DNA of 64,000 nucleotides from Bacteroidota bacterium (GTDB lineage: Bacteria; Bacteroidota; Ignavibacteria; UBA10030; UBA8401): NCBI GenBank assembly GCA_035506275.1, contig DATJPT010000001.1, forward strand, positions 1 to 64,000. Reading direction: 5' to 3'. Position 1 is the first letter of the stretch; every line of letters begins with the position of its first letter. The notes below the pieces were generated by a model. That model saw only the letters and a list, made by a program, of their open reading frames with translations, ran no database searches and had not been told where the DNA came from. Shown one piece after another: positions 1 to 7,571 of this stretch. The position numbers and the translations under genes are program-made.

Positions 1-1096
1 TATTGCTGCTGTCACTATAGCCGCCAACGATCACAGTGTTTCCGTCGCCGGAAATCGAAACGGCTGAACCTTGCAATGCATTGCCCGCCGCACCGATTCC
101 AACCAGCTTGGTGCCTTGCTGCGTCCATGTTGCTCCGCTTCGTGTGAATATCCATGCTGCGCCCTTGTCACTGTTGTCAAAACCTCCTCCAATAATAGCT
201 GTATTCCCATCGCTCGATAAAGAAACGCAATCCCCTTCCTGAGCTGGACTGACAACGCCAGATCCCACGAGCTTGTTCCCTTGCTGTTCCCAAACAGTGT
301 CGCTTCGAGTGAATATCCACGCAGCCCCTACGTTCGCACTGTCACTGTTTCCACCTACAATAATCGTATTTCCGTCTGATGAAATTGCCACCGAAATACC
401 CTGATACGCAAGGCCTGAGGCACCTGTCCCAACGAGTTTTTTCCCTTGTTGCCTCCAAATACTGTCGCTGCGAGTGAAGACCCAAGCTGCTCCTACAGCT
501 GCGTATTGCTGGCCATTGTCTACCGGACCACCGATTACAGCCGTGTTGCCATCACCCGACAGATGGACCGAATAGCCGAAAAACGAACTCCCAATCGCAT
601 CGTTCGCAATAAGCTTTCCCCCTTGCTGCTTCCATACGTTCCCGTTCCTTGTGAATACCCAGGCTGCACCAGCTAATCCATTGTCATAGTATCCGCCGAC
701 AATTGCCGTGTTACCATCCCATGAGAGTGCTACCGACACACCTTGCGTGGAAACACCCGTAGCGCCCGATCCGACGAGCTTCGTTCCCTGCTGACTCCAC
801 ACTCCGTTGACTCGATTGTAGATCCATGCCGCCCCAACGCCTCCGTTGTCTTCATGCCCACCGACAATGGCTGTATTGCCGTCACCAGAAAGGGCAACCG
901 ACGCCCCCTGATATGAAGCGCCCACTGCTCCAGTGCCGACAAGTTTATTTCCAACCTGATAAAATTGAGCCTGGACATTCAGAACAAACAAGAATGTCAA
1001 AATAGAGACCCAAAAAAAATATGAATGCATCATGACGATGATGCTTGGATGATGATTCTGAATTTTTCTTCTTAATGACATAATATCACGTTCCAT
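1..1096 (-). CDS. Secreted FG-GAP-like repeat protein (C-terminus cut by window edge)
   Basis: Reading the minus strand from an ATG at 1096 gives one uninterrupted frame to the window edge, 365 codons with no stop. An AGAGGAGG Shine-Dalgarno lies just upstream. Residues 1-43 form a long signal peptide (hydrophobic stretch SYFFWVSILTFLFVLNVQA, then Gln). From residue 48 there are six tandem units of about 56-60 residues, the last cut off. Each has the pattern KLVGTGA...QG.SVALSGDGNTAIVGG..DN..GAAWIFTR...W. The DGNTAIVGG core resembles FG-GAP/integrin-type beta-propeller blades found in secreted or surface proteins. The unseen C-terminus might carry a sorting domain. Ligand and function are unknown. 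The frame is clear; the family name is recalled from the motif. Confidence 0.85.
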   Translation of the reverse strand, partial: MERDIMSLRRKIQNHHPSIIVMMHSYFFWVSILTFLFVLNVQAQFYQVGNKLVGTGAVGASYQGASVALSGDGNTAIVGGHEDNGGVGAAWIYNRVNGVWSQQGTKLVGSGATGVSTQGVSVALSWDGNTAIVGGYYDNGLAGAAWVFTRNGNVWKQQGGKLIANDAIGSSFFGYSVHLSGDGNTAVIGGPVDNGQQYAAVGAAWVFTRSDSIWRQQGKKLVGTGASGLAYQGISVAISSDGNTIIVGGNSDSANVGAAWIFTRSDTVWEQQGNKLVGSGVVSPAQEGDCVSLSSDGNTAIIGGGFDNSDKGAAWIFTRSGATWTQQGTKLVGIGAAGNALQGSAVSISGDGNTVIVGGYSDSSN

Positions 1097-1552
1097 GTTG
1101 TTCCTCCTCTGTCACAAATTCCGTAGTGTCAATATGCGAATCGGATCAATTATAATTGTCTCCATTACATACGTAAATCGAAAAAATCCAACGCTGTGGA
1201 AGATCGTTTTATGGGGAATCTTTCGCCTGGGTTTGTTGTCCCGACTGGGTCATACTCCGCTGAATCAACCAGGTGACTTCTGGGGGAAGAAATTTATGAA
1301 GAGTAAGGATGTGAAAGAATGCCCCATTTGCCCCATGTGCTGGGGAGTAGTGTATGATTAATTGCAATTAAATGCAAGTATGAGAATTTGACTCCGTTCC
1401 CAATCGGAGAATGGGAGCCAGTACACCCTTCCCCCAAACGGGCCAATCGTGAGGCTAGAACACTCCCCTTCCCCCGCCAACTTTGCAATTGCTTCGAAAA
1501 ATGAATAAATTGGATGGAATTTTTAACGCAAAGATTCGGAAAAACGCTCACC
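1097..1552. other. Intergenic region between divergent genes
   Basis: About 455 bases separate the leftward FG-GAP gene from the rightward sugar dehydrogenase, so promoters for both should lie here; none could be placed with confidence. The only structure seen is the hairpin repeat at 1394-1419, followed by a C-rich stretch to about 1480. An 88-codon open frame at 1095-1361 shows no recognisable protein features. Confidence 0.5.
1394..1419. repeat. Hairpin repeat, GTTCCCA-N9-TGGGA type
   Basis: CCGTTCCCA, a 9-base loop, then TGGGAGCC forms an imperfect hairpin (the outer pairs include a G-T wobble). The loop length and the TTCCCA/TGGGA arms match the two hairpins at 48381-48403 and 48441-48467, so this looks like a degenerate member of the same dispersed family. 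Confidence 0.45.
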
Positions 1553-2560
1553 ATGAAGAAAATCACCTTTGGAATTATCGGTTGCGGCAGGATAGCCCAG
1601 CGGCATGCCGAGCATATCAGCAAAATGGCAGAGTTAAAGGCGGTCTGTGACGTCAAACAAGAAAGAGCCAAGGAACTGGGGACAAAATATTCGTGCCGTC
1701 AATATTTTAAGATCGACGATCTGCTGGCCGCAGAAAAGACGATCGACGTCGTTTCGATCTGCACGCCGAACGCATTCCACGCCGAACACACGATCAAGGC
1801 GCTTAATGCGGGGAAGCATGTCCTCTGCGAAAAGCCGATGGCGCTGACGACCTCGGATTGCCGCAACATGATCACCGCGGCGGAGAAGTCGAAAAAAAAT
1901 CTCTTCATCGTCAAACAGAACCGCTTTAACCCTCCGATCGTGGCGATGAAAAAAGCCGTCGACGATGGGAAACTCGGGAAAATTTACAGCGTCCAATTGA
2001 ATTGCTTCTGGAACAGGAACGACCGCTACTACGAAGAGTCGGATTGGAAAGGGAAAAAAAATCTGGACGGCGGGACGCTGTACACGCAGTTCAGCCATTT
2101 CATCGACTTGCTCTATTGGATGGTCGGGGATGTAGAGAGCGTCCAGGCGATAACGAAAAATTTTGCCCATCCGAAAACCGTTCAGTTCGAGGACACGGGA
2201 GTCGTTCTCGTCCGATTCGCAAACGGAGCGATCGGCACGATCAATTACACGGTGAATAGTTTTAAGCGGAATATGGAAGGGTCGATCACCCTCTTCGGCG
2301 AAAAAGGGACGATCAAGGTCGGCGGGCAGTATTTGAACGTGCTGGAACACCAGGCGATCGACGGCTATGAAATCAAGGACGTCCCGCAGGGGGCTCCGGC
2401 CAACGAATACGGGTTCTACCAGGGCTCCATGTCAAACCACGATAAAGTCTACGCGAACGTCATCGATGTTCTCTCGAACGACGCGCCGATCGCCACCGGC
2501 GGCGGCGAAGGAATGAAAACCGTTGAAATCATCGAAAAAATCTACGCGCAAAACGCTTAG
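1553..2560 (+). CDS. Gfo/Idh/MocA sugar-nucleotide dehydrogenase, WlbA/WbpB-like
   Basis: This NAD(P)-dependent oxidoreductase probably oxidises C3 of UDP-N-acetylglucosaminuronate, the first dedicated step toward UDP-2,3-diacetamido uronic acids. The N-terminal Rossmann motif is [12 protein letters not shown]. The family signature CEKPMAL carries the catalytic Lys, and the substrate-domain motif [18 protein letters not shown] matches the WlbA subgroup. The ATG at 1553 gives [10 protein letters not shown], the normal family start; an upstream in-frame ATG at 1514 would add 13 unconserved residues. It heads an operon with an acyltransferase and an aminotransferase, the same trio that makes GlcNAc3NAcA in Pseudomonas and Bordetella. 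The family is firm; the exact substrate is inferred from context. Confidence 0.88.
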   Translation: MKKITFGIIGCGRIAQRHAEHISKMAELKAVCDVKQERAKELGTKYSCRQYFKIDDLLAAEKTIDVVSICTPNAFHAEHTIKALNAGKHVLCEKPMALTTSDCRNMITAAEKSKKNLFIVKQNRFNPPIVAMKKAVDDGKLGKIYSVQLNCFWNRNDRYYEESDWKGKKNLDGGTLYTQFSHFIDLLYWMVGDVESVQAITKNFAHPKTVQFEDTGVVLVRFANGAIGTINYTVNSFKRNMEGSITLFGEKGTIKVGGQYLNVLEHQAIDGYEIKDVPQGAPANEYGFYQGSMSNHDKVYANVIDVLSNDAPIATGGGEGMKTVEIIEKIYAQNA

Positions 2561-3179
2561 AACTACTGCGACCTACAAGGTTCATCCCAACGTCGCTATC
2601 GGCCGGAACGCGGTGATCGAAGACTACGTCATCATCGGCGTCCCTCCGCGGGGGAAGAAATCCGGGGAACTGCCGACGACGATCGGGAACAATGCGGTCA
2701 TCCGCTCTCACACGGTGATCTATGCGGGAAATACCATCGGGGATAATTTCCAGACCGGACATCACGTGCTGCTGCGCGAAGAGAATCGTATCGGGGACAA
2801 TGTCAGCATCGGAACCTCGTCGGTGGTCGAACATCACGTGACGATCGGCTCAAACGTGCGCATCCACACCAGCGCCTTCGTGCCGGAGACATCGATTCTC
2901 GAGGATGGATGCTGGCTTGGACCTCATGTGGTCATCACCAATGCACTCTATCCTCTCTCTCCGAATGTCAAAAAAGAGTTAAAAGGAGCGATCGTCAAGA
3001 AGAACGCAAAGGTCGGGGCAAATGCGACGCTCCTCCCGGGGGTGACGATCGGGGAAAATGCTCTGGTCGGCGCTGGTTCGGTGGTCACAAAAGATATTCC
3101 CCCGAACAGCGTCGTCGCCGGGAACCCCGCCAGGACCATCAATAAAATATCCAATCTCCCGTATAAGAAAGTGCAATGA
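2523..3179 (+). CDS. Left-handed beta-helix acyltransferase, WbpD/WlbB-like
   Basis: Probably acetylates the 3-amino group made by the neighbouring aminotransferase. Hexapeptide repeats run through almost the whole chain ([49 protein letters not shown]), ending in the VVAGNPAR motif usual in WbpD-type N-acetyltransferases. No ATG fits. The TTG at 2523 overlaps the dehydrogenase by 38 bases and is the longest option; a GTG near 2612 would remove the first coils. At 218 residues it is slightly longer than typical members (about 190). It overlaps the next gene by ATGA, so the trio is probably translationally coupled. Confidence 0.82.
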   Translation: MKSSKKSTRKTLRTTATYKVHPNVAIGRNAVIEDYVIIGVPPRGKKSGELPTTIGNNAVIRSHTVIYAGNTIGDNFQTGHHVLLREENRIGDNVSIGTSSVVEHHVTIGSNVRIHTSAFVPETSILEDGCWLGPHVVITNALYPLSPNVKKELKGAIVKKNAKVGANATLLPGVTIGENALVGAGSVVTKDIPPNSVVAGNPARTINKISNLPYKKVQ

Positions 3180-4288
3180 ATATTCCTCTCGTAGACTTAA
3201 AGAGCCAGTACCTTTCCATCAAAACCGAAATTGACAATGCCATTCAAGGCGTGCTTAATCAGACCGATTTCATCGGCGGCAGCGCCATCAAGTCATTTGA
3301 AAAGTCGTTTGCAGAATTCTGCGGGATGAAATACGCGGTCGGGGTGGGCAACGGAACGGACGCGATCCACCTGGCGCTCCGGGCCTGCGGCATCGGAAGC
3401 GGCGACGAGGTCATCACGGCGGTGAATATTTTCATCGCCACCTCCGAAGCCATCACGGCAGCCGGCGCGAAGCCGGTCTTTGTCGACAACGATCCGTCGA
3501 CATATACGATCGACGCGACAAGGATCGAGGAGAAGATCACTCCGAAGACTAAAGCGATCATCCCCATCCATCTTTACGGCCAGCCGGCCGACATGGAACC
3601 GATCCAGCAGATCGCAAAAAAGCATAACCTCATCGTCATTGAGGACGCGGCACAGGCGCATGGAGCGACATACAACGGAACGAAGGTTGGAAATTTCGGA
3701 AAGGCGGCCTGTTTTAGTTTCTATCCCGGAAAAAATCTCGGAGCGTACGGCGACGCGGGGGCCGTCGCAACGAACGATGAGAAATTCGCCGAGCATGTCA
3801 GAATGCTGGCCAACCACGGGCGCCTGGAAAAATACGAGCACAAGATAGAGGGGTACAACAGCCGGCTCGACACGCTCCAGGCGGCGATCCTCAACGTCAA
3901 GCTTCGCTATCTCGGTGAATGGGTCAAGCGGCGGCAACTTCACGCTTCACATTTTGATCGATTGCTGCGCGGTCACGATATTGTCTCGATACCGGCGGTC
4001 AGGAAAAACTCGACTCACGCCTACCATCTTTATGTTGTGCGGGTCAATAATCGCGAAAAGGTCCGCGCTCATCTCAAGGAAAAGGGAATCGCCACCGGCA
4101 TCCATTATCCGATTCCTCTTCACCAGCAGCCTGCATACCGTTACCTGAATTATCGAACTGGCGACTTCCCCGTCGCCGAACGCTACGCGCCCCAGATTCT
4201 CAGCATTCCGCTTTACCCCGAGCTTACCGATGCTCAGGTTGAATATGTCGCCGCCGCGCTGATCGAAGCGTGCAAAACCAACCCGTGA
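3176..4288 (+). CDS. DegT/DnrJ/EryC1/StrS PLP-dependent sugar aminotransferase
   Basis: Transfers an amino group to a 3- or 4-keto nucleotide sugar using PLP. The Schiff-base lysine is K186 in [16 protein letters not shown], and the cofactor-binding Asp lies in [10 protein letters not shown] (residues 155-164). The length of 370 is normal. The ATG overlaps the previous stop as ATGA. By operon position it should aminate the product of the upstream dehydrogenase. However, the [16 protein letters not shown] signature is closer, from memory, to FdtB/QdtB/DesV-type 3-aminotransferases than to WbpE, which the gene at 5775 resembles more. Fold is certain; substrate is not. Confidence 0.88.
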   Translation: MNIPLVDLKSQYLSIKTEIDNAIQGVLNQTDFIGGSAIKSFEKSFAEFCGMKYAVGVGNGTDAIHLALRACGIGSGDEVITAVNIFIATSEAITAAGAKPVFVDNDPSTYTIDATRIEEKITPKTKAIIPIHLYGQPADMEPIQQIAKKHNLIVIEDAAQAHGATYNGTKVGNFGKAACFSFYPGKNLGAYGDAGAVATNDEKFAEHVRMLANHGRLEKYEHKIEGYNSRLDTLQAAILNVKLRYLGEWVKRRQLHASHFDRLLRGHDIVSIPAVRKNSTHAYHLYVVRVNNREKVRAHLKEKGIATGIHYPIPLHQQPAYRYLNYRTGDFPVAERYAPQILSIPLYPELTDAQVEYVAAALIEACKTNP

Positions 4289-4304
4289 ACCGTGAGCGCC
4301 GCGT

Positions 4305-5492
4305 ATGAAGAGCGGGTCAAAAGATCTTCTCAAACATAAGGACATTGTCCTCGTCACGCTTTCGGAATGGGATGGACCGCGGCGCATCCGCCATCACCTT
4401 GCAAATGAATTCGCTAAACAGGGGAATCGGGTCCTTTTCGTCGAAGCGTTTTACTCGCTCTCAAAATTCATTAAGAATCCCGACATCTCGAAGTTCTTCC
4501 GGTTTCTTCGCGCCCCCCGGGAAATAAGAAAGAATCTATTTATCCTCTCCGTCATTCCATTTCTGCCGTTAGGCGAATTCAGTTCGATCGTCAGCCGGAT
4601 CAACTGGACTGCCGCGCGATTCTTCATGCGGCGGAAGATGAAGGGTCTCGGGTTCCGAGATCCGCTGCTCATCATCTTCGCCTATAATGCAAGCTCGATC
4701 GTCGGACACATGGACGAACATCTTTCGCTGTACTTTTGCAATGATGCCTTCGACAAATTGTATAATCAAGCATCGCTCCGGCACAAAGTCGTCTCGCTGG
4801 AACGGACGCTCATAAGAAAAGCCGATGCTGTCATCACCGTTTCGGAAAAATTGACGGAAGAAAAATCGCCGTATGCTAAAAGAATCTCCACGGTGCATCA
4901 TGGCGTTGATTACCCCCTTTTCGAGGAAGCGCTCGGCAGCGGAGAAATTCCGGAAGAGTTGTCAACGATCAAAAAACCAATCGTCGGATATTCGGGAGTT
5001 GTACGCCACATCATCGACCTCGACCTGCTCGAGTACGTCGCCTCCTCCCGTCCGGAGTGGTCGATCGTTATCGTCGGCCCGGTGACCGAAAGCGACAGGC
5101 AATACTATGAAAAAGTAGATGCACTGAAAAGAAGGGGGAACGTTCACTTCCTGGGGGCGAAACCTTCTGATAAGGTCCCCAGTTACATCGGTCAATTCGA
5201 TGTCTGCCTCCTTCCGTATACACTGGACGAAGTTTCAACGTACTATGCGGCGCCGCTAAAATTCTATGAATATCTAGCTGCGGGGAAGCCGGTCGTGTCG
5301 ACGGTCGGTCCAAAAGGGAAGGAAGAATCTATCGTCCTTAACGCAACGACCAAAGAGTCGTTCCTCGCCGCGGTCGAGAAGGCATTCTCGTTGACCTCGG
5401 CACAGCATGTTCACGCAAGAAAAGAAGAAGCAAGACGGAACAGCTGGGAAGAACGGGTTCGCGAGATAGAAGAATTTATTGGGACAGTGTGA
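4305..5492 (+). CDS. GT4-type glycosyltransferase
   Basis: A 395-residue GT-B glycosyltransferase. The N-terminal half has VLVTLSEWDGPRRIRHHLAN, and the donor-binding half has PIVGYSGVVRHIIDLDLL, VHFLGAKPSDKVPSYIGQ and PLKFYEYLAAGKPVVST, the usual GT4 pattern with the conserved acidic residue in KFYEYLAAG. It starts 16 bases after the aminotransferase stop, in the same orientation, so probably the same operon. It likely adds a sugar to a lipid-linked glycan at the inner face of the membrane. Donor and acceptor cannot be read from the sequence. Confidence 0.82.
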   Translation: MKSGSKDLLKHKDIVLVTLSEWDGPRRIRHHLANEFAKQGNRVLFVEAFYSLSKFIKNPDISKFFRFLRAPREIRKNLFILSVIPFLPLGEFSSIVSRINWTAARFFMRRKMKGLGFRDPLLIIFAYNASSIVGHMDEHLSLYFCNDAFDKLYNQASLRHKVVSLERTLIRKADAVITVSEKLTEEKSPYAKRISTVHHGVDYPLFEEALGSGEIPEELSTIKKPIVGYSGVVRHIIDLDLLEYVASSRPEWSIVIVGPVTESDRQYYEKVDALKRRGNVHFLGAKPSDKVPSYIGQFDVCLLPYTLDEVSTYYAAPLKFYEYLAAGKPVVSTVGPKGKEESIVLNATTKESFLAAVEKAFSLTSAQHVHARKEEARRNSWEERVREIEEFIGTV

Positions 5493-5647
5493 GGGACAGT
5501 TCATAGAGGGCAAACGAAACAATATCTCCACCATGACATACTGTGCGTCATGCCATGCGGATCTCAGCGAAGCATCCATGACTGTTCTACCGGAACAGCA
5601 GAATCTGCCATCTGAAATACCTGCGAGTGACCTTGCTGTAATGTCGC

Positions 5648-5691
5648 GGATCCTTCGATTTGTACTGAAAAGCGGGCCCGCTCAGGATGAC
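5648..5691 (-). repeat. Dispersed repeat, GTCATCCTGAGC...GAAGGATC type
   Basis: Lies in the 282-base gap between the glycosyltransferase and the next aminotransferase. Read on the minus strand it begins GTCATCCTGAGCGGGC and ends CGAAGGATCC, matching the copy at 29868-29911 base for base at both ends with a variable middle. The two ends are themselves partly complementary, so it can fold. The rest of the gap (5493-5647, 5692-5774) holds no credible gene. Confidence 0.75.
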
Positions 5692-5774
5692 AGAGACGAT
5701 AGTTGAGTCCTTATGGATCTGATGCTACGATCTAACAATTTGAGAAAAACCAAATTCTTTTAGGAAGAGATACC

Positions 5775-6905
5775 ATGTCAAAAGAAATCGGAAAAATCGA
5801 CTTCATCGACCTTAAGGCGCAGCAGCGGCGCATCCGTGCTTCCCTTGAACTCCGCATCAACAAGGTCATGGACCACGGCGCATATATCATGGGACCGGAA
5901 ATTGCCGAGCTCGAGGAAAAACTCGCCCGCTATGTCGGCGTGAAGCATTGTATCGTTTGCGGGAGCGGCACCGATGCTCTTCTTATGCCCCTTATGGCAT
6001 ACGGCATCAAACCGGGAGATGTCATCTTCACTTCTCCGTTCACGTTCATTGCAACTGCCGAAGTCGTGGCCCTCCTCGGCGCCACTCCCGTGTTTGTCGA
6101 TATCGACCCGAAAACATACAACATCGACCCGGTCAAACTGGAAGAAGAAATTCAGAAGTTTGTGAAAACGAACCCCGGAAAAAAAGCACGGGGAATTATT
6201 CCCGTCGACCTCTTCGGGCAGACAGCCGACTACGATCCGATCGGGTCGGTTGCAAAAAAACACGGCCTGTTTGTTCTCCAGGATGCGGCGCAATCCTTCG
6301 GGGCCACGTACAAAAAAAGAAAAGCAGGAAGCATGGGCGATGTTGCGGCTACTTCATTCTTTCCCGCGAAGCCGCTCGGCTGCTACGGCGACGGCGGCGC
6401 GGTCTTCTGCAACGACGACGCAATGGCGGAGAAACTCCGCTCCATTCGCGTTCATGGCCAGGGAAGCGACAAATACAACAATGTGCGCATCGGGATCAAC
6501 GGCCGGCTTGATACAATGCAGGCAGCCGTCCTGCTGGCGAAAATGGAGATCTTTGACGAAGAGATCGGGCTGCGAAACAAAATCGCGGCGCGGTATTCTG
6601 AACAACTCAAAGGACACGCTGTAACGCCGTATGTCCGCGAGGATTGCGTCAGCGTGTGGGCTCAATATTCACTGTTGACCGAACACCGGGACGAGATGCT
6701 GCAGAAGTTGAAATCCAGAGGAGTTCCGACGGCGATCTATTATCCGAAGCCGCTCCACTTGCAGGAAGCGTTCAGCGGCCTTGGATACAAACGGGGACAA
6801 TTTCCGGTGAGCGAGCGGACCGCCGATTCCGTATTCAGCGTACCGATGCATCCGTATCTGACCGAAGAGGTGCAGGATCATATTGTCAAAGCAATCATTG
6901 AATGA
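5775..6905 (+). CDS. WbpE-like DegT-family sugar aminotransferase
   Basis: A second PLP-dependent nucleotide-sugar aminotransferase, 376 residues. The start of the chain (FIDLKAQQRRIR, then GPEIAELEEKLARY) and the active-site segment SFFPAKPLGCYGDGGAVF, with K199 as the PLP lysine, closely match remembered WbpE/WlbC sequences. Those enzymes make the 3-amino group of UDP-GlcNAc3NA uronate. LQDAAQSFGA (168-177) holds the cofactor Asp. A GGAAGAG site precedes the ATG. It may therefore be the true partner of the dehydrogenase/acetyltransferase pair at 1553-3179, with the 3176 enzyme acting on a different keto-sugar. Confidence 0.88.
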   Translation: MSKEIGKIDFIDLKAQQRRIRASLELRINKVMDHGAYIMGPEIAELEEKLARYVGVKHCIVCGSGTDALLMPLMAYGIKPGDVIFTSPFTFIATAEVVALLGATPVFVDIDPKTYNIDPVKLEEEIQKFVKTNPGKKARGIIPVDLFGQTADYDPIGSVAKKHGLFVLQDAAQSFGATYKKRKAGSMGDVAATSFFPAKPLGCYGDGGAVFCNDDAMAEKLRSIRVHGQGSDKYNNVRIGINGRLDTMQAAVLLAKMEIFDEEIGLRNKIAARYSEQLKGHAVTPYVREDCVSVWAQYSLLTEHRDEMLQKLKSRGVPTAIYYPKPLHLQEAFSGLGYKRGQFPVSERTADSVFSVPMHPYLTEEVQDHIVKAIIE

Positions 6906-6927
6906 CAAATTTCACCACAGAGAACCC

Positions 6928-7428
6928 ATGATAAATAAATCGCTTCTCCCCCGCCTCAAAAAGATCAGAATGCTCGCAACCGACGTCGACGGCGTGCTCA
7001 CCGATTCCGGGATGTATTACTCGGAACAGGGGGACGAGCTGAAAAAATTCAGCACGCGTGACGGAATGGGACTGGTGCTCCTCCGCAGCGCGGGATACAA
7101 ACTTGCGATCGTCACGAGCGAAGACACGAAGATCGTGGAACGGCGCGCCGCAAAGCTGAAGATCTCCGACCTTGTGCAGGGCGCCCGCGATAAGGTGGCG
7201 TCGATGGAAATGCTGATGAAGCGTCATTCGCTGACGTGGGATGAGGTCGCATACATCGGGGACGACATCAATGACCTTGAAGTGATGAAGCGCGTGGGGT
7301 TTGCCGCGACGCCGGCCGACGGAACCGACGACAATAAAAAGGTCGCGCACTACATCACGAAGAAAAAAGGGGGGGAAGGGTGTGTCCGGGAGGTCTGCGA
7401 CATGCTGCTGGCGTTGAAGAGGGGGTAA
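6928..7428 (+). CDS. KdsC-like HAD phosphatase
   Basis: A 166-residue HAD-superfamily hydrolase of the KdsC type, which removes phosphate from Kdo 8-phosphate or a related sialic-type sugar phosphate. The nucleophile motif is TDVDGVLTD (D19, D21). Motif III/IV is YIGDDINDLEVM, and the C-terminal tail GGEGCVREVCDMLL is typical of KdsC and completes a neighbour's active site in the tetramer. The ATG at 6928 is preferred to an upstream TTG inside the previous gene. It follows the aminotransferase by 22 bases. It could serve LPS Kdo synthesis (waaA lies at 40.3 kb) or an acidic nonulosonate. Confidence 0.83.
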   Translation: MINKSLLPRLKKIRMLATDVDGVLTDSGMYYSEQGDELKKFSTRDGMGLVLLRSAGYKLAIVTSEDTKIVERRAAKLKISDLVQGARDKVASMEMLMKRHSLTWDEVAYIGDDINDLEVMKRVGFAATPADGTDDNKKVAHYITKKKGGEGCVREVCDMLLALKRG

Positions 7429-7454
7429 TCAGCGGAAAGAGGGCAAATTTCGAC

Positions 7455-7543
7455 TTCGTAGATCAGACATTCTTGTCTGACCGAATCTCAGGACAGGCGG
7501 TATCCGAAGGATGCTTCAAACGGACAAATGCCTGTCCTACGAA
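7455..7543. repeat. Inverted-repeat element, TTCGTAG-GACAG...CTGTCCTACGAA type
   Basis: Ends TTCGTAGATCAGACA (7455 on) and TGCCTGTCCTACGAA (to 7543) are imperfect inverted repeats. Nested inside are two further stems: TCAGACA-TTCT-TGTCTGA at 7463-7480, and GGACAGGC (7491-7498) with GCCTGTCC (7530-7537). It sits between two convergent genes and may double as a transcription stop. It looks like a small dispersed palindromic element. Confidence 0.65.
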
Positions 7544-7571
7544 CATAAATTCCTAATCGCGTTGCTGCTGA

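Noticed and set aside
1095-1361. 88-codon plus-strand frame
   Set aside because: No recognisable features; lies in a divergent promoter region.
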